50,142 bases of DNA from CAYPIE01 sp964410665 (GTDB lineage: Bacteria; Planctomycetota; Planctomycetia; Gemmatales; Gemmataceae), in the NCBI GenBank assembly GCA_964410665.1, contig CAYPIE010000043.1, forward strand, positions 1-50,142, written 5' to 3'. Position numbers and translations under genes: made by a program. This document shows, piece by piece, positions 17,144 through 26,378 of the stretch. The notes beneath the pieces were generated by a model. That model had not been told where the DNA came from, did no database searches, and saw only the letters and a program-made list of their open reading frames with translations. Positions within the stretch are counted from its first letter, which is position 1; every line of letters starts with the position of its first letter.

Positions 17144-19651
17144 ATGACAACACGAAATGCGCAAACGGCCACGACCTCTACGAAGTCAGTCGACTTCGAT
17201 AAACTCTTGCAACAGTACGAATGCGGTCCCGTCAGTTTCAGCGGCAGGGATGAGGCACTCTACGAACGGCACCTTGTCTTTGACAATGTGATGCAGGCGC
17301 AAGCAATCGGTGACCACGAGCGCTTTGAGGCGGTTGCGCGTTCGATTCGCGATATCCTGTCGCAGCGCTGGGTACGGACGGAGGAGACGTATCGCCGCGA
17401 GGATCCCAAACAGGTTTACTATCTGTCGATGGAGTTTCTCATCGGCCGGTCGTTGACCAACAACATCACGAACCTGCTTCTCGATCCGATCGTTCAGGAT
17501 GTGGTGAAGCAGAAGAACATCGATTGGCTCGATTTGTTGGAACAGGAACCGGATGCGGGCCTCGGAAATGGTGGGCTGGGGAGGCTGGCGGCCTGTTTCA
17601 TCGATTCCATGGCGACGATGCAAATCCCGGCGATGGGATATGGGCTTCGATACGAATATGGAATCTTTAAACAGACAATCCTACAAGGCTGGCAGCACGA
17701 GGAGCCGGACAACTGGCTTCGACGTCCAGATCCATGGGAGGTTCGGCGACCCAACGAGATGGTCGAGATCATGCTCAACTGCTCTTTCGAGGTGCACGGA
17801 GGCACGTTGCGCACGGTGGTCGGGCGTCCGTCGAAGCTGATTGGCGTGCCGTACGATCGCCCTGTGGTGGGCTACGGCGGCAAGACGATCAATACCCTCA
17901 GGCTTTGGGAAGCGGCAGCACACGACTACTTTAATTTTCAAGAATTTAGTGGAGGCGATTTCGTCGGAGCACTGGCGGAAACGCTCGCGGCAGAGTCGCT
18001 CACACGTGTCCTATACCCCGACGACTCGACCAGCTTGGGGCAAGGCCTGCGTTTCGTGCAGGAGTACTTCTTGGTTGCCTGCTCGCTGGCCGATTTGATA
18101 CGCCGCTTCCGGCAGAACAATGACGACTGGAGTTTGCTTCCGGAGAAGGTCGCGATTCAGCTGAACGATACGCACCCAACCATGTCGGTTCCTGAGTTAA
18201 TGCGCATTCTGCTGGACGATGCAAAGCTTCCGTGGGAGCAGGCTTGGGTCCTCGCACGACGAACCCTCGGTTACACCAATCATACCTTGTTGCCCGAAGC
18301 GCTGGAGAAATGGCCGGTCGAGTGGTTCCAAACGTTGCTACCTCGACAACTCGAGATTATCTACGAAATCAATCGTCGTTTATTGGATGACGTTCGAGCC
18401 CGCTTTCCAGAGGACGAAGGAAAAGTCGAACGGATCAGTTTGATCGAAGAAGGTCCCGTCAAGCACGTTCGCATGGCGAACCTGGCCATTGTCGGCTCGC
18501 ACAGCACCAATGGTGTCGCCGCGATTCACTCTCGGCTACTGCGAACGCGAACGGTAAAGGACCTGGCGGAGATGTTTCCCGAAAGGTTCAACAACAAAAC
18601 CAATGGTGTCACCCCGCGTCGCTGGTTGCTGATGTGCAACCCAGTGCTGGCCACAACCATCACGGAAGCTATCGGCGACGGCTGGATAACCGATCTCAGC
18701 CAGTTGAGAAAACTGCAACCTCTTGCAGACGACCGAGGTTTGCAGGACAAGTTCCTCCAAGCCAAACGGGAAGCGAAAGTCAAGTTGGCCGATTGGCTGA
18801 AGCGGACAACTGGCCAGACGGTGGATCCGGACAGCATCTTCGATTCGCAGATCAAGCGGATCCATGAATACAAACGACAATTGCTCAATGCGCTCCGCAT
18901 CCTGGTGCTTTACCACCGCCTGCTCGAGAACCCCAACCTTGAGATGGCCCCTCGGACTTTCTTCTTCTCCGGCAAAGCGGCGCCGGCTTACAAGTTGGCG
19001 AAGATCATTATCAAGCTCATCAACAATTTGGCCGGTACGATTGACGGTGACCCGTCGACGCGTGGCCGACTCAAGGTTCTTTTTCTCCCCGACTATAGCG
19101 TTACCCAAGCCGAGTGGCTGATCCCAGCGAGCGATGTCTCCAATCAGATCTCGACGGCCGGGTACGAAGCCAGCGGCACGAGCAACATGAAATTCATGAT
19201 GAACGGAGCGTTGACACTCGGAACGTGGGACGGCGCTACTATCGAAATGGCGGAGGAAGCGGGCGCTGAGAATTTCTTCCTGTTCGGGTTAACGGCGGAG
19301 CAGGTGGTGGCAAGTCGCGGTTACTACAACCCGCATTGGCATTATGACAACGAGCCGGAAACACGCGCGGTTCTGGATCTGATCTTCACCGACCACTTCA
19401 GCCGCTATGAGCCCGGGGTGTTCACCCCCATCCGCGACGCCCTCCTCACCAACGGCGACTACTACATGCACTTGGCCGACCTTCGATCGTACCTTGAGGC
19501 CGACCAGAGGTTGCGAGAATTGTATGCCGACCCCCACGCTTGGGCACGCAAGGCGATTTTGAATGTCGGGGCCTCCGGGAAGTTTTCCAGCGACCGCACG
19601 ATCGCGGAATATGCAACCGACATCTGGAAGGCCGACCCGTGTCCTGTGTAG
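17144..19651 (+). CDS. glgP: Glycogen/starch phosphorylase
   Basis: 835 aa GT35 phosphorylase, which releases glucose 1-phosphate from glycogen or maltodextrin using pyridoxal phosphate. GLGNGGLGRLAACFIDSMAT near residue 138 and QLNDTHPTMSVPELMRILLD near 340 are family landmarks. The PLP-lysine motif EASGTSNMKFMMNGALTLGT lies near 675-694, with the lysine near 682. Full length. The chosen ATG gives a 20-residue Ser/Thr-rich leader before the conserved domain; the ribosome site is weak. It lies 105 bases after phosphoketolase and 46 before phosphoglucomutase, consistent with an operon for glycogen mobilisation. Confidence 0.95.
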   Translation: MTTRNAQTATTSTKSVDFDKLLQQYECGPVSFSGRDEALYERHLVFDNVMQAQAIGDHERFEAVARSIRDILSQRWVRTEETYRREDPKQVYYLSMEFLIGRSLTNNITNLLLDPIVQDVVKQKNIDWLDLLEQEPDAGLGNGGLGRLAACFIDSMATMQIPAMGYGLRYEYGIFKQTILQGWQHEEPDNWLRRPDPWEVRRPNEMVEIMLNCSFEVHGGTLRTVVGRPSKLIGVPYDRPVVGYGGKTINTLRLWEAAAHDYFNFQEFSGGDFVGALAETLAAESLTRVLYPDDSTSLGQGLRFVQEYFLVACSLADLIRRFRQNNDDWSLLPEKVAIQLNDTHPTMSVPELMRILLDDAKLPWEQAWVLARRTLGYTNHTLLPEALEKWPVEWFQTLLPRQLEIIYEINRRLLDDVRARFPEDEGKVERISLIEEGPVKHVRMANLAIVGSHSTNGVAAIHSRLLRTRTVKDLAEMFPERFNNKTNGVTPRRWLLMCNPVLATTITEAIGDGWITDLSQLRKLQPLADDRGLQDKFLQAKREAKVKLADWLKRTTGQTVDPDSIFDSQIKRIHEYKRQLLNALRILVLYHRLLENPNLEMAPRTFFFSGKAAPAYKLAKIIIKLINNLAGTIDGDPSTRGRLKVLFLPDYSVTQAEWLIPASDVSNQISTAGYEASGTSNMKFMMNGALTLGTWDGATIEMAEEAGAENFFLFGLTAEQVVASRGYYNPHWHYDNEPETRAVLDLIFTDHFSRYEPGVFTPIRDALLTNGDYYMHLADLRSYLEADQRLRELYADPHAWARKAILNVGASGKFSSDRTIAEYATDIWKADPCPV

Positions 19652-19697
19652 TCCGACTCAATGCTGTTCAACCGAGAGTTAGCAAAGGATATGAGAC

Positions 19698-21335
19698 ATG
19701 GCGATATCTCCGCTTGCGGGCAAGCCGGCTCCCAAAGACATGCTCGTGGATCTGTCAAAGCTAGAACGCGACTATTACGAACGAAAGCCCGATCTGGCCG
19801 ACACCAATCAGTTGGTGAGCTTTGGTACAAGTGGGCATCGTGGCTCGCCTTTGCACGGCACATTCACCGAAGCACACATCTTGGCGATCACCCAGGCAAT
19901 CTGTGAGTATCGCCATGGTCAAGGTATCGACGGGCCACTGTACATGGGCAAGGATACCCACGCGGTGTCCGCCCCCGCGCAGCGCACGGCTCTCGAAGTA
20001 TTAGCGGCCAACGGCGTGCAAACCATTATTCAAAAAGACGATGGTGTCACGCCAACGCCAGTGATTTCACGGGCGATTCTGGTTTACAACCGCGATCGCA
20101 AAGAACATCTCGCCGATGGGATTGTCATCACCCCGTCGCACAATCCGCCTCAAGATGGCGGTTTCAAGTACAACCCAACGAACGGCGGACCTGCGGACGT
20201 CGACATCACCAAATGGGTTCAACAGAGGGCAAACGATCTGCTCCGGAACGGAAATGCAGAGGTCAAGCGGGTCCCGTTCGAGCAAGCGCTCAAAGCAGAC
20301 ACGACGCATGAGGAAGATTTCGTGATCCCCTATGTTGAGGATCTGAAAAACATTGTCGAGATGGACCTCATTCGAACGGCGAAGCTCAAATTAGGCGTCG
20401 ACCCACTGGGTGGAGCTGCAAAGCCCTACTGGGAACCCATCAACTCGATCTATGGCCTTGATATTCGTATGGTCAACCAGACCATCGACCCCACGTTCTC
20501 GTTCATGACAGTCGACCACGACGGCAAGATTCGCATGGACCCTTCAAGCCCCTACGCGATGGCGGGACTTCTGGGATTGAAAGATCAGTATCAAGTGGCA
20601 TTCGCCAACGATCCGGATGCCGATCGGCATGGAATCGTCGTGCCGTCGGTCGGCTTGATGAACCCCAATCATTACTTGGCGGTGGCGATACGTTACTTGC
20701 TGACGCACCGAAACTGGCCTGCTCAGGTAAACGTCGGCAAGACCCTGGTGAGTAGCAGCATGATCGATCGTGTGGTCGCCAAACTTGGCCGGCCGTTGTG
20801 TGAGGTTCCGGTCGGATTCAAGTGGTTTGTGCCCGGGCTATTCGACGGCTCGATGTGTTTCGGCGGAGAGGAGAGCGCTGGAGCCAGTTTCCTGCGACTT
20901 GACGGCACCGTTTGGTCCACCGACAAGGACGGTCCGATCATGGTGTTGTTGGCAGCTGAAATGATGGCCCGCACAGGGAAGGATCCAGGCGAGCACTTCA
21001 AGGAACTGGAAGGCGAGTTTGGTACTCCTTACTACACCCGGATCGATGCACCGGCCACACCCGAGCAGAAAGGTAAGCTGAAAGAGCTCTCCGGGGACGC
21101 GATTGCGGCTCCGCAACTCGCAGGCGAGCCCATCCGACAGAAACTCACCAGTGCTCCTGGTAACAACGCACCCATTGGAGGATTGAAGGTTGTGGCCGAT
21201 AGCGGCTGGTTCGCGGCAAGACCGTCCGGCACCGAAAACATCTACAAGATCTATGCGGAGAGCTTCAAAGATCAGACTCACCTGGATGCGATCATCACCG
21301 AAGCGGAACAGATCGTGAATGATGCACTGAAGTAA
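19698..21335 (+). CDS. pgm: Phosphoglucomutase (alpha-D-glucose specific)
   Basis: 545 aa alpha-phosphohexomutase that interconverts glucose 1-phosphate and glucose 6-phosphate. The catalytic phosphoserine loop TPSHNPPQDGGFKYNPTNGG lies near residue 145, the magnesium loop DPDADRHG near 305, the sugar-binding GGEESAGASF near 388 and the phosphate-binding RPSGTENIYKIYAES near the C terminus. This is the Pgm-type length and layout of E. coli Pgm, not ManB/GlmM. AAGGA lies upstream of the ATG. It directly processes the product of the preceding phosphorylase, which makes the operon logic clear. Confidence 0.95.
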   Translation: MAISPLAGKPAPKDMLVDLSKLERDYYERKPDLADTNQLVSFGTSGHRGSPLHGTFTEAHILAITQAICEYRHGQGIDGPLYMGKDTHAVSAPAQRTALEVLAANGVQTIIQKDDGVTPTPVISRAILVYNRDRKEHLADGIVITPSHNPPQDGGFKYNPTNGGPADVDITKWVQQRANDLLRNGNAEVKRVPFEQALKADTTHEEDFVIPYVEDLKNIVEMDLIRTAKLKLGVDPLGGAAKPYWEPINSIYGLDIRMVNQTIDPTFSFMTVDHDGKIRMDPSSPYAMAGLLGLKDQYQVAFANDPDADRHGIVVPSVGLMNPNHYLAVAIRYLLTHRNWPAQVNVGKTLVSSSMIDRVVAKLGRPLCEVPVGFKWFVPGLFDGSMCFGGEESAGASFLRLDGTVWSTDKDGPIMVLLAAEMMARTGKDPGEHFKELEGEFGTPYYTRIDAPATPEQKGKLKELSGDAIAAPQLAGEPIRQKLTSAPGNNAPIGGLKVVADSGWFAARPSGTENIYKIYAESFKDQTHLDAIITEAEQIVNDALK

Positions 21336-21340
21336 GTCCC

Positions 21341-21357
21341 CGGCAGCAGCTCTGCCG
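21341..21357 (+). terminator. Hairpin between phosphoglucomutase and transketolase genes
   Basis: Perfect CGGCAG/CTGCCG stem with a five-base loop, six bases after the phosphoglucomutase stop. No U tract follows; an intercistronic hairpin is the likeliest reading. Confidence 0.3.
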
Positions 21358-21462
21358 TTGCCTGGGAGCTTGTGGCGACTTCCCTGGCTGCGGAGTACAG
21401 CCAAGCCGAGCGACATCTGCGTCGTATCGGCAAAAAAAACGCGGCCTTGGAAGGAGGAACCT

Positions 21463-23529
21463 ATGGCAGATGATAAGACCGCCCAGTTGGCCATCAATAC
21501 GATTCGCACCCTCTCGATTGACGCTGTCCAGCAGGCCAATTCCGGACATCCCGGCGCGTGCATGGCGTTGGCTCCGCTGGTGTACACACTGTGGAACCGA
21601 GTACTCAGGTTCGATCCGCAGGATCCCATTTGGCCTGGGCGTGATCGCTTCGTCCTATCCAACGGCCACGCCTCGATGCTGCTCTGGTCCATTCTGCACC
21701 TGACCCGGACACAAGCCGTGAACGCCGACTATGAAACGGTAGGCCAACCGGCGGTATCGCTGGAAGACATTCGTCGTTTTCGCCAGCTCGGCAGCCGGGC
21801 TCCAGGACACCCGGAATACCATTGGACCTCCGGTGTCGAGACAACCACCGGCCCGCTGGGTCAGGGCATCGCCACCAGCGTTGGGATGGCGATCGCCCAG
21901 AAGTGGCTGGCAAGCCACTACAACCGTCCGGGATTTCATCTTTTCGACGGCAACATTTACGCGATCTGCGGCGATGGTTGCCTGATGGAGGGGATCGGAT
22001 CGGAAGCGGCGTCGGTGGCGGGACATCTGGGGCTGGATAACCTTTGCTGGATTTACGACAACAACCATATCACCATCGAGGGGAACACAAAGATCACCTT
22101 TACCGAAGATGTGGCGGCGCGGTTCCTGGCCTATGGGTGGAACGTTTTGCGCGTCGGAGATGCCAATGATATCGATCGAATTGAACACGCACTGCACGTC
22201 TTCCGAGAAACGCCCGAACGCCCCACGCTGATCATCTTGGATACCCACATCGGCTTCGGCTCCCCACACAAGCACGACACTGCTGCGGTCCATGGCTCGC
22301 CACTCGGAGAAGAGGAGGTCCGGCTCACGAAGCGAAGCTACGGTTGGCCCGAGGACGCGAAGTTCCTGGTGCCAGACGGCGTCTATGATGCTTTTTCGGC
22401 AGGCATCGGCGTGCGTAGCGCCAAAGTGCGCGAACAATGGATGGGACTGTTTGCGGAGTATCAGGCGAAATATCCTGAGCTGGCAACCCAAACGGAGCAG
22501 ATGCAGCGACGCGAGCTCCCGGACGGTTGGGATCGCGACCTCCCCGTGTTTGCTGCTGATCCGACCGGGATGGCGGGACGCGATGCTTCGGGTAAGGTTC
22601 TCAACGTGCTCGCCCGGAACATTCCGTGGTTCTTCGGCGGCTCAGCGGACCTTGCCCCATCGACCCGGACCACGTTGACCTTTGAAGGTGCCGGAGAACT
22701 GCAATCCGAAAGTCCGGGCGGAAAGAACATCCATTTCGGGATTCGCGAACACTCGATGGCTGCGATCGTGAACGGACTGAACCTCTCCAAAATTCGTGCT
22801 TTCGGTGCCTCGTTCTTTATCTTTAGCGACTATGCACGCCCATCGATCCGACTCTCAGCCCTCATGGAATTGCCTAGCATTTTTGTTTTCACCCACGATG
22901 CCATGGGGGACGGGGAAGACGGGCCGACCCATCAGCCAGTGGAACATCTCGCCTCCATGCGAGCCATTCCCGGCTTGATCACGTTGCGGCCCGGGGACGC
23001 CAACGAGGTCGTCGAAGCCTACCGTTACGTGATGCAACTGCGACACAAGCCCGCGGTGTTGGCACTATCGCGGCAGAAATTGCCGACGCTGGATCGGAAC
23101 AAATACGCTGCAGCTTCTGGAGTCGCGAACGGTGCTTACGTGCTCGCTGACGCTTCTGGAGGTGACCCCGAGGTGATCTTGATAGCGACCGGCAGCGAAT
23201 TGATCCTGGCCGTCGAGGCTCACGAGAAGTTGGCCGTTGAGGGCATCCGCTCGCGGGTGGTGTCCATGCCTTCCTGGGAGATCTTCGAGCAGCAAACACA
23301 AGAATACCGCGACAGTGTACTGCCGCCAAATGTGACCGCACGGGTCGCCGTAGAGCAGGCCTCTACGTTCGGATGGGAACGTTACATCGGTCCTTCGGGC
23401 AGGGTCATCGGTATGATAACATTTGGTGCTTCAGCGCCGCTCAAGGAGCTCCAAAGGAAGTTCGGATTCGAGCCGGACAACGTCGCTGCCGCCGCCCGAG
23501 AAATCCTTGGCAGGGGCAAAACCGGTTAA
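21463..23529 (+). CDS. tkt: Transketolase
   Basis: 688 aa thiamine-diphosphate enzyme of the non-oxidative pentose phosphate pathway; it makes xylulose 5-phosphate available to phosphoketolase. NSGHPGACMALAPLVYTLW near residue 27, LSNGHASMLLW near 64, the cofactor motif GDGCLMEGIGSEAASVAG near 170 and FGIREHSMAAIVNGL near 426 are all as in full-length transketolases. The start at 21463 is preceded by AAGGAGGAACCT; an in-frame ATG at 21358 would add 35 residues without family support. Last gene of the carbon-energy cluster. Confidence 0.95.
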   Translation: MADDKTAQLAINTIRTLSIDAVQQANSGHPGACMALAPLVYTLWNRVLRFDPQDPIWPGRDRFVLSNGHASMLLWSILHLTRTQAVNADYETVGQPAVSLEDIRRFRQLGSRAPGHPEYHWTSGVETTTGPLGQGIATSVGMAIAQKWLASHYNRPGFHLFDGNIYAICGDGCLMEGIGSEAASVAGHLGLDNLCWIYDNNHITIEGNTKITFTEDVAARFLAYGWNVLRVGDANDIDRIEHALHVFRETPERPTLIILDTHIGFGSPHKHDTAAVHGSPLGEEEVRLTKRSYGWPEDAKFLVPDGVYDAFSAGIGVRSAKVREQWMGLFAEYQAKYPELATQTEQMQRRELPDGWDRDLPVFAADPTGMAGRDASGKVLNVLARNIPWFFGGSADLAPSTRTTLTFEGAGELQSESPGGKNIHFGIREHSMAAIVNGLNLSKIRAFGASFFIFSDYARPSIRLSALMELPSIFVFTHDAMGDGEDGPTHQPVEHLASMRAIPGLITLRPGDANEVVEAYRYVMQLRHKPAVLALSRQKLPTLDRNKYAAASGVANGAYVLADASGGDPEVILIATGSELILAVEAHEKLAVEGIRSRVVSMPSWEIFEQQTQEYRDSVLPPNVTARVAVEQASTFGWERYIGPSGRVIGMITFGASAPLKELQRKFGFEPDNVAAAAREILGRGKTG

Positions 23530-23740
23530 TCATCATTCGACCGATTAAGGACGAATGCAGAGCCATTTCTCTAAGATGGACCTTCGAGACGCGACCGTGC
23601 ACAACTTGCTCGGCTTGGCCGTGTTCCACACATTGAGAAATAGCTCCTTGAAGCGGATCGACTACCCAGTGCGCGGGCTTGATCGGCGAGCGTGCGTCGC
23701 CAGGCTTGTGGCTTGGCCGGGTCACGGTGCTTGCCGTTTC

Positions 23741-23800
23741 GTCGAGGCATGAGCTGGTTTCTCACCCAGACCGTTGCTCTGCCCGAGAAGTTACCAGGCT
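23741..23800 (+). repeat. Copy C of a dispersed degenerate repeat (partial)
   Basis: About 60 bases align with 43500-43559, sharing GTCGAG, CATG and the block AGACCGTTGCTCT. Differences fall largely as if in third codon positions of a frame reading M-x-W-x-L-x-x-TVALPE, which suggests descent from a coding sequence, probably part of an old transposable element. Confidence 0.45.
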
Positions 23801-23949
23801 TGAGAAGGTTCACTTCGTTGCACCCTTATGGACTGGGCGAATACCAGGTCCGATCGTGACATGGGTGCACCGGCACATAACGACGTCGATGCTGGTGCCG
23901 GCGGAGCGGACGGCCACACCAGGCGGGCTTGGGGGCGAGTGTCATCCTG

Positions 23950-24087
23950 TTGACAGTCCGAGAGGTTCTTCGGCTACTGATCCGACTGGCCCGGGCAGTG
24001 GCAAGCGACCCCGCGAAGGTACTCAACAGGCTCCGCCACTACCGCCGGCGCGAGGCCAACCCGCCCGAACAGAGCTACCTACGGTAG
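23950..24087 (+). CDS. Possible small basic protein, unknown
   Basis: A 45-codon frame opening with TTG reads MTVREVLRLLIRLARAVASD and ends in PPEQSYLR before TAG. The composition (Leu/Arg-rich amphipathic helix) looks protein-like, and the same open frame extends a little upstream. There is no strong ribosome site and no family match that I know. It could equally be the tail of a decayed gene. Weakly supported. Confidence 0.2.
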   Translation: MTVREVLRLLIRLARAVASDPAKVLNRLRHYRRREANPPEQSYLR

Positions 24088-24105
24088 AATGTATTTCTCA
24101 GTACC

Positions 24106-25374
24106 CTATTCTCGAGGCCTCTGTCGTGCCGTCAGCTTGCGAATGACGAACTCCAACTGTGATGAGTATTCGGAAATGGGTTTGCATCCTGGGTACTCTA
24201 CGTAGCATTCAAGCTGAAGAGCATCCATAGCTTCCTTGAGCTTCGTTCCCATGATGGGGTGATGGACCCAGACGTTGGGTGAGGACTCCTCAGTCACCGA
24301 TTGGTTCTCGTCGCCATACCGCAAGTAAATTGGCGGATCGTCCGCGCTTAAGTGGGTGATCGGGGAGGCGTCACGCATTGCATCGTCAAAACGATCGGTC
24401 TGGTGGATTGGGCCATCCCGTCTAAGTCCGAACAAAGGACCATATGCCGGGTGTACTTTCAGCGATGTGACGCCGAACCATTTCTCCAACGTGGGAATAT
24501 GAAGGCATGATTGACCACCGATTGGAGCTAACACTTGAAGACGCGATGACTCACGGAGGACCGGATCCTTGTGATCTGGTTTCGACAAATCTGAATGAAA
24601 GCCCAGCCACATCAGCATGCATCCGCCGGCAGACCCTCCCGTCGCAGCGAACCGCTTCTTGTGAAGGTTGTACTTCTTTGCTTGGTGTCTTAAGTACTGA
24701 ACCGCGCGAGCTCCATCGAGCATGGGAATAGGGTACGGGTTCTTTCCGCCCTCGGTGAGTCGATAGTTGATCGCAGCCACAGAAATCCCGGCTTCGAGCA
24801 TGGTGCCGAGCAACTCACTCTCTTCATGAAAGCCACCTTTGTCGCCACCGCTGAAACCTCCACCGTGGATACAGATCAACAGCGGTGTAGGTTCTTGAGA
24901 TTCCGCCAGCCACAGATCTAACAGGTTTCGGTCGTGCGGCCCGTACTTGATGTCAGCGTAGGTGGGGCGAAATTTGACTTCGCGGTCAGCCGCTTGCTCA
25001 TAATGCCATCGGTCGAGGATTGTACCTTTGGGATCAATCCTTAAACCTGCTTCCCTACCATCGACTTCAAACATCACATGATAAACCACTCGCCCATCGT
25101 CTTTGCTTCTTTCTACGGCCATCAGGCGCTGGTCGGGATATTCCTGGCGAGCCTTTTTGCGAACGGATTCCGGCAAATCCTCATATGCGATCCGCGTGAG
25201 ACCTTCCTCCTCATCTCCCTCCCCTGCATCGACTTCCTGAGATTTGTCGCGGGTGCTCGCATTTGCCTCTTGTGCAACAGCGACACCAAGTGGGAATAAG
25301 ATGGTTGCCACGATCAACATCGCAAATCGGGATATCTGTTGGGCCTTTAGGCAACTCCCAACGGGAATAATCAT
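24106..25374 (-). CDS. Secreted alpha/beta hydrolase (esterase/lipase-like)
   Basis: 422 aa. An N-terminal signal peptide (hydrophobic stretch FAMLIVATILFPLGVAVA, cleavage near VAQEA) predicts export. Residues of about 55-115 resemble a PepSY-like fold (LPESVRKKARQEYPDQ, VVYHVMFEVDGREAGLRIDP). The hydrolase domain follows, with the oxyanion HGGGF near residue 170 and the nucleophile elbow GGSAGG with Ser near 248, as in the BD-FAE and hormone-sensitive-lipase-like esterases that planctomycetes carry in numbers. The start at 25374 is set by AGGAGA eight bases upstream; a longer frame begins at 25410. It is convergent with transketolase. The substrate is probably a carboxylic ester, perhaps of a polysaccharide or plant or algal polymer. 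Confidence 0.85.
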   Translation of the reverse strand: MIIPVGSCLKAQQISRFAMLIVATILFPLGVAVAQEANASTRDKSQEVDAGEGDEEEGLTRIAYEDLPESVRKKARQEYPDQRLMAVERSKDDGRVVYHVMFEVDGREAGLRIDPKGTILDRWHYEQAADREVKFRPTYADIKYGPHDRNLLDLWLAESQEPTPLLICIHGGGFSGGDKGGFHEESELLGTMLEAGISVAAINYRLTEGGKNPYPIPMLDGARAVQYLRHQAKKYNLHKKRFAATGGSAGGCMLMWLGFHSDLSKPDHKDPVLRESSRLQVLAPIGGQSCLHIPTLEKWFGVTSLKVHPAYGPLFGLRRDGPIHQTDRFDDAMRDASPITHLSADDPPIYLRYGDENQSVTEESSPNVWVHHPIMGTKLKEAMDALQLECYVEYPGCKPISEYSSQLEFVIRKLTARQRPRE

Positions 25375-25470
25375 CGCTTCTCCTGGTTTACGGTTACTGT
25401 AGATTACCACCCGCTGATGTGGCTTGTAGTGCTTGCGGTCAATGCTGGCACTTTTGCACTCATCTGAAGC

Positions 25471-25734
25471 TTACCAGATTCTAGCGAGAGCGTGCCCGTC
25501 GGGCTTCCCTTTGACTTGTGCCGGCGGTGTTAAGGCAGCAACCTGTTTCGCTTTCTGCAACGCATCGCCAAAATCTTTAACGTGGATGTAGCGCCTTCCC
25601 TTAATCCTGATCACATTCCCTAGATCGCCACGGTCCGCTGCCTGACGGAGTGTTTGCATGCTGAGGCGTTGATCCCGGGGCAACTGTTCCCAAAGTTCCG
25701 CAAGTGGTTTGTAGGTAGTCTGTACCAACGACAT
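25471..25734 (-). CDS. Small excisionase-like helix-turn-helix protein
   Basis: 87 aa. The segment LSMQTLRQAADRGDLGNVIR followed by IKGRRYIHVKDF matches the layout of MerR/excisionase-type winged helices: a helix-turn-helix, then a wing ending in an aromatic strand. The start at 25734 has GGAGG seven bases upstream, an excellent site; an ATG at 25758 would add eight residues without one. It lies 96 bases upstream of the secreted hydrolase on the same strand. A regulator, or a relic excisionase of a lost element; no integrase is nearby. Confidence 0.6.
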   Translation of the reverse strand: MSLVQTTYKPLAELWEQLPRDQRLSMQTLRQAADRGDLGNVIRIKGRRYIHVKDFGDALQKAKQVAALTPPAQVKGKPDGHALARIW

Positions 25735-25886
25735 TGTGCTACCTCCAATCGAGGCCAAACTGATCCTTGGTATAGCCGGTTGCGACAGTTGCTACTACTG
25801 TCAGATCAGCCAATTTTGCAGTACACAGGCGTTACTGTTCTGAACGCTGAAAGTGACAACTGCAATCAGGTGTGCGAAGCAGAAAA

Positions 25887-25916
25887 TGCCCCGGGGGACT
25901 GCCATTCCCCGAGGCA
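25887..25916. terminator. Hairpin 1
   Basis: TGCC-C-CGGGGGA pairs with TTCCCCG-A-GGCA: a 12-pair stem with one mismatch and one G-T pair, loop of six bases. No U run on either side; function unclear. Confidence 0.4.
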
Positions 25917-25923
25917 CTGGACG

Positions 25924-25948
25924 CGACGGTCGGGGGTATTGACCGTCG
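25924..25948. terminator. Hairpin 2
   Basis: Perfect eight-base stem CGACGGTC/GACCGTCG with a nine-base loop, directly after hairpin 1. The pair could form a bidirectional terminator or a regulatory site between divergent genes. Confidence 0.4.
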
Positions 25949-26378
25949 AAGGAGTCACCGTAGCACGCTTGGTACCGGCTTGCAACAAAAAGCTCAAGTA
26001 TAAACTGCCCAGTAGAAGCGACGTTTGAAGAACGTGATCACCTTGCAGTGCAGTTCTGTGCTACGCAATCTTAGCGAACTGCTGCGGCTGGAGAACGATC
26101 CTGTCCCTGGTGGTTGGGAGAACTCTGTCTTGCTCGAACGCGGTAACCGTCTACCCACGCACATGTTGTGTCGGCTGCGAACAACACCAGCAAAGCATCT
26201 GACCGAATCCATGGATGGGTCCGGAATTCGTGGCGAACGGTCTGGAATCCCCATACTCTAAGACATCGTGGTTAGCGTTCGGGGCCCCATCGGTGCTGAC
26301 GAGAAACCTCCCCGGTGATCGTTCGCCTCAGGAGTGTTAAGGACTACTGCAGCCGGTCCATTCGACGGAGGAGTGACC

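Larger units (their letters stand above)
23530..24105. other. Intergenic region with repeat fragment
   Basis: No firm gene. It contains a fragment (23741-23800) that matches part of a repeat seen near 43.5 kb and a possible 45-codon ORF at its right end. The rest has no recognisable content. Confidence 0.45.
25735..26378. other. Intergenic region with hairpins
   Basis: Divergent promoter region between the small regulator and the acyl-CoA synthetase. It holds two strong hairpins (listed separately). A 78-codon frame at 26025-26261 starts with TTG and has no recognisable family. Nothing else is supported. Confidence 0.5.

Noticed and set aside
20838..21692. 284-codon minus-strand open frame
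   Set aside because: Antisense to phosphoglucomutase and transketolase, with no motifs.
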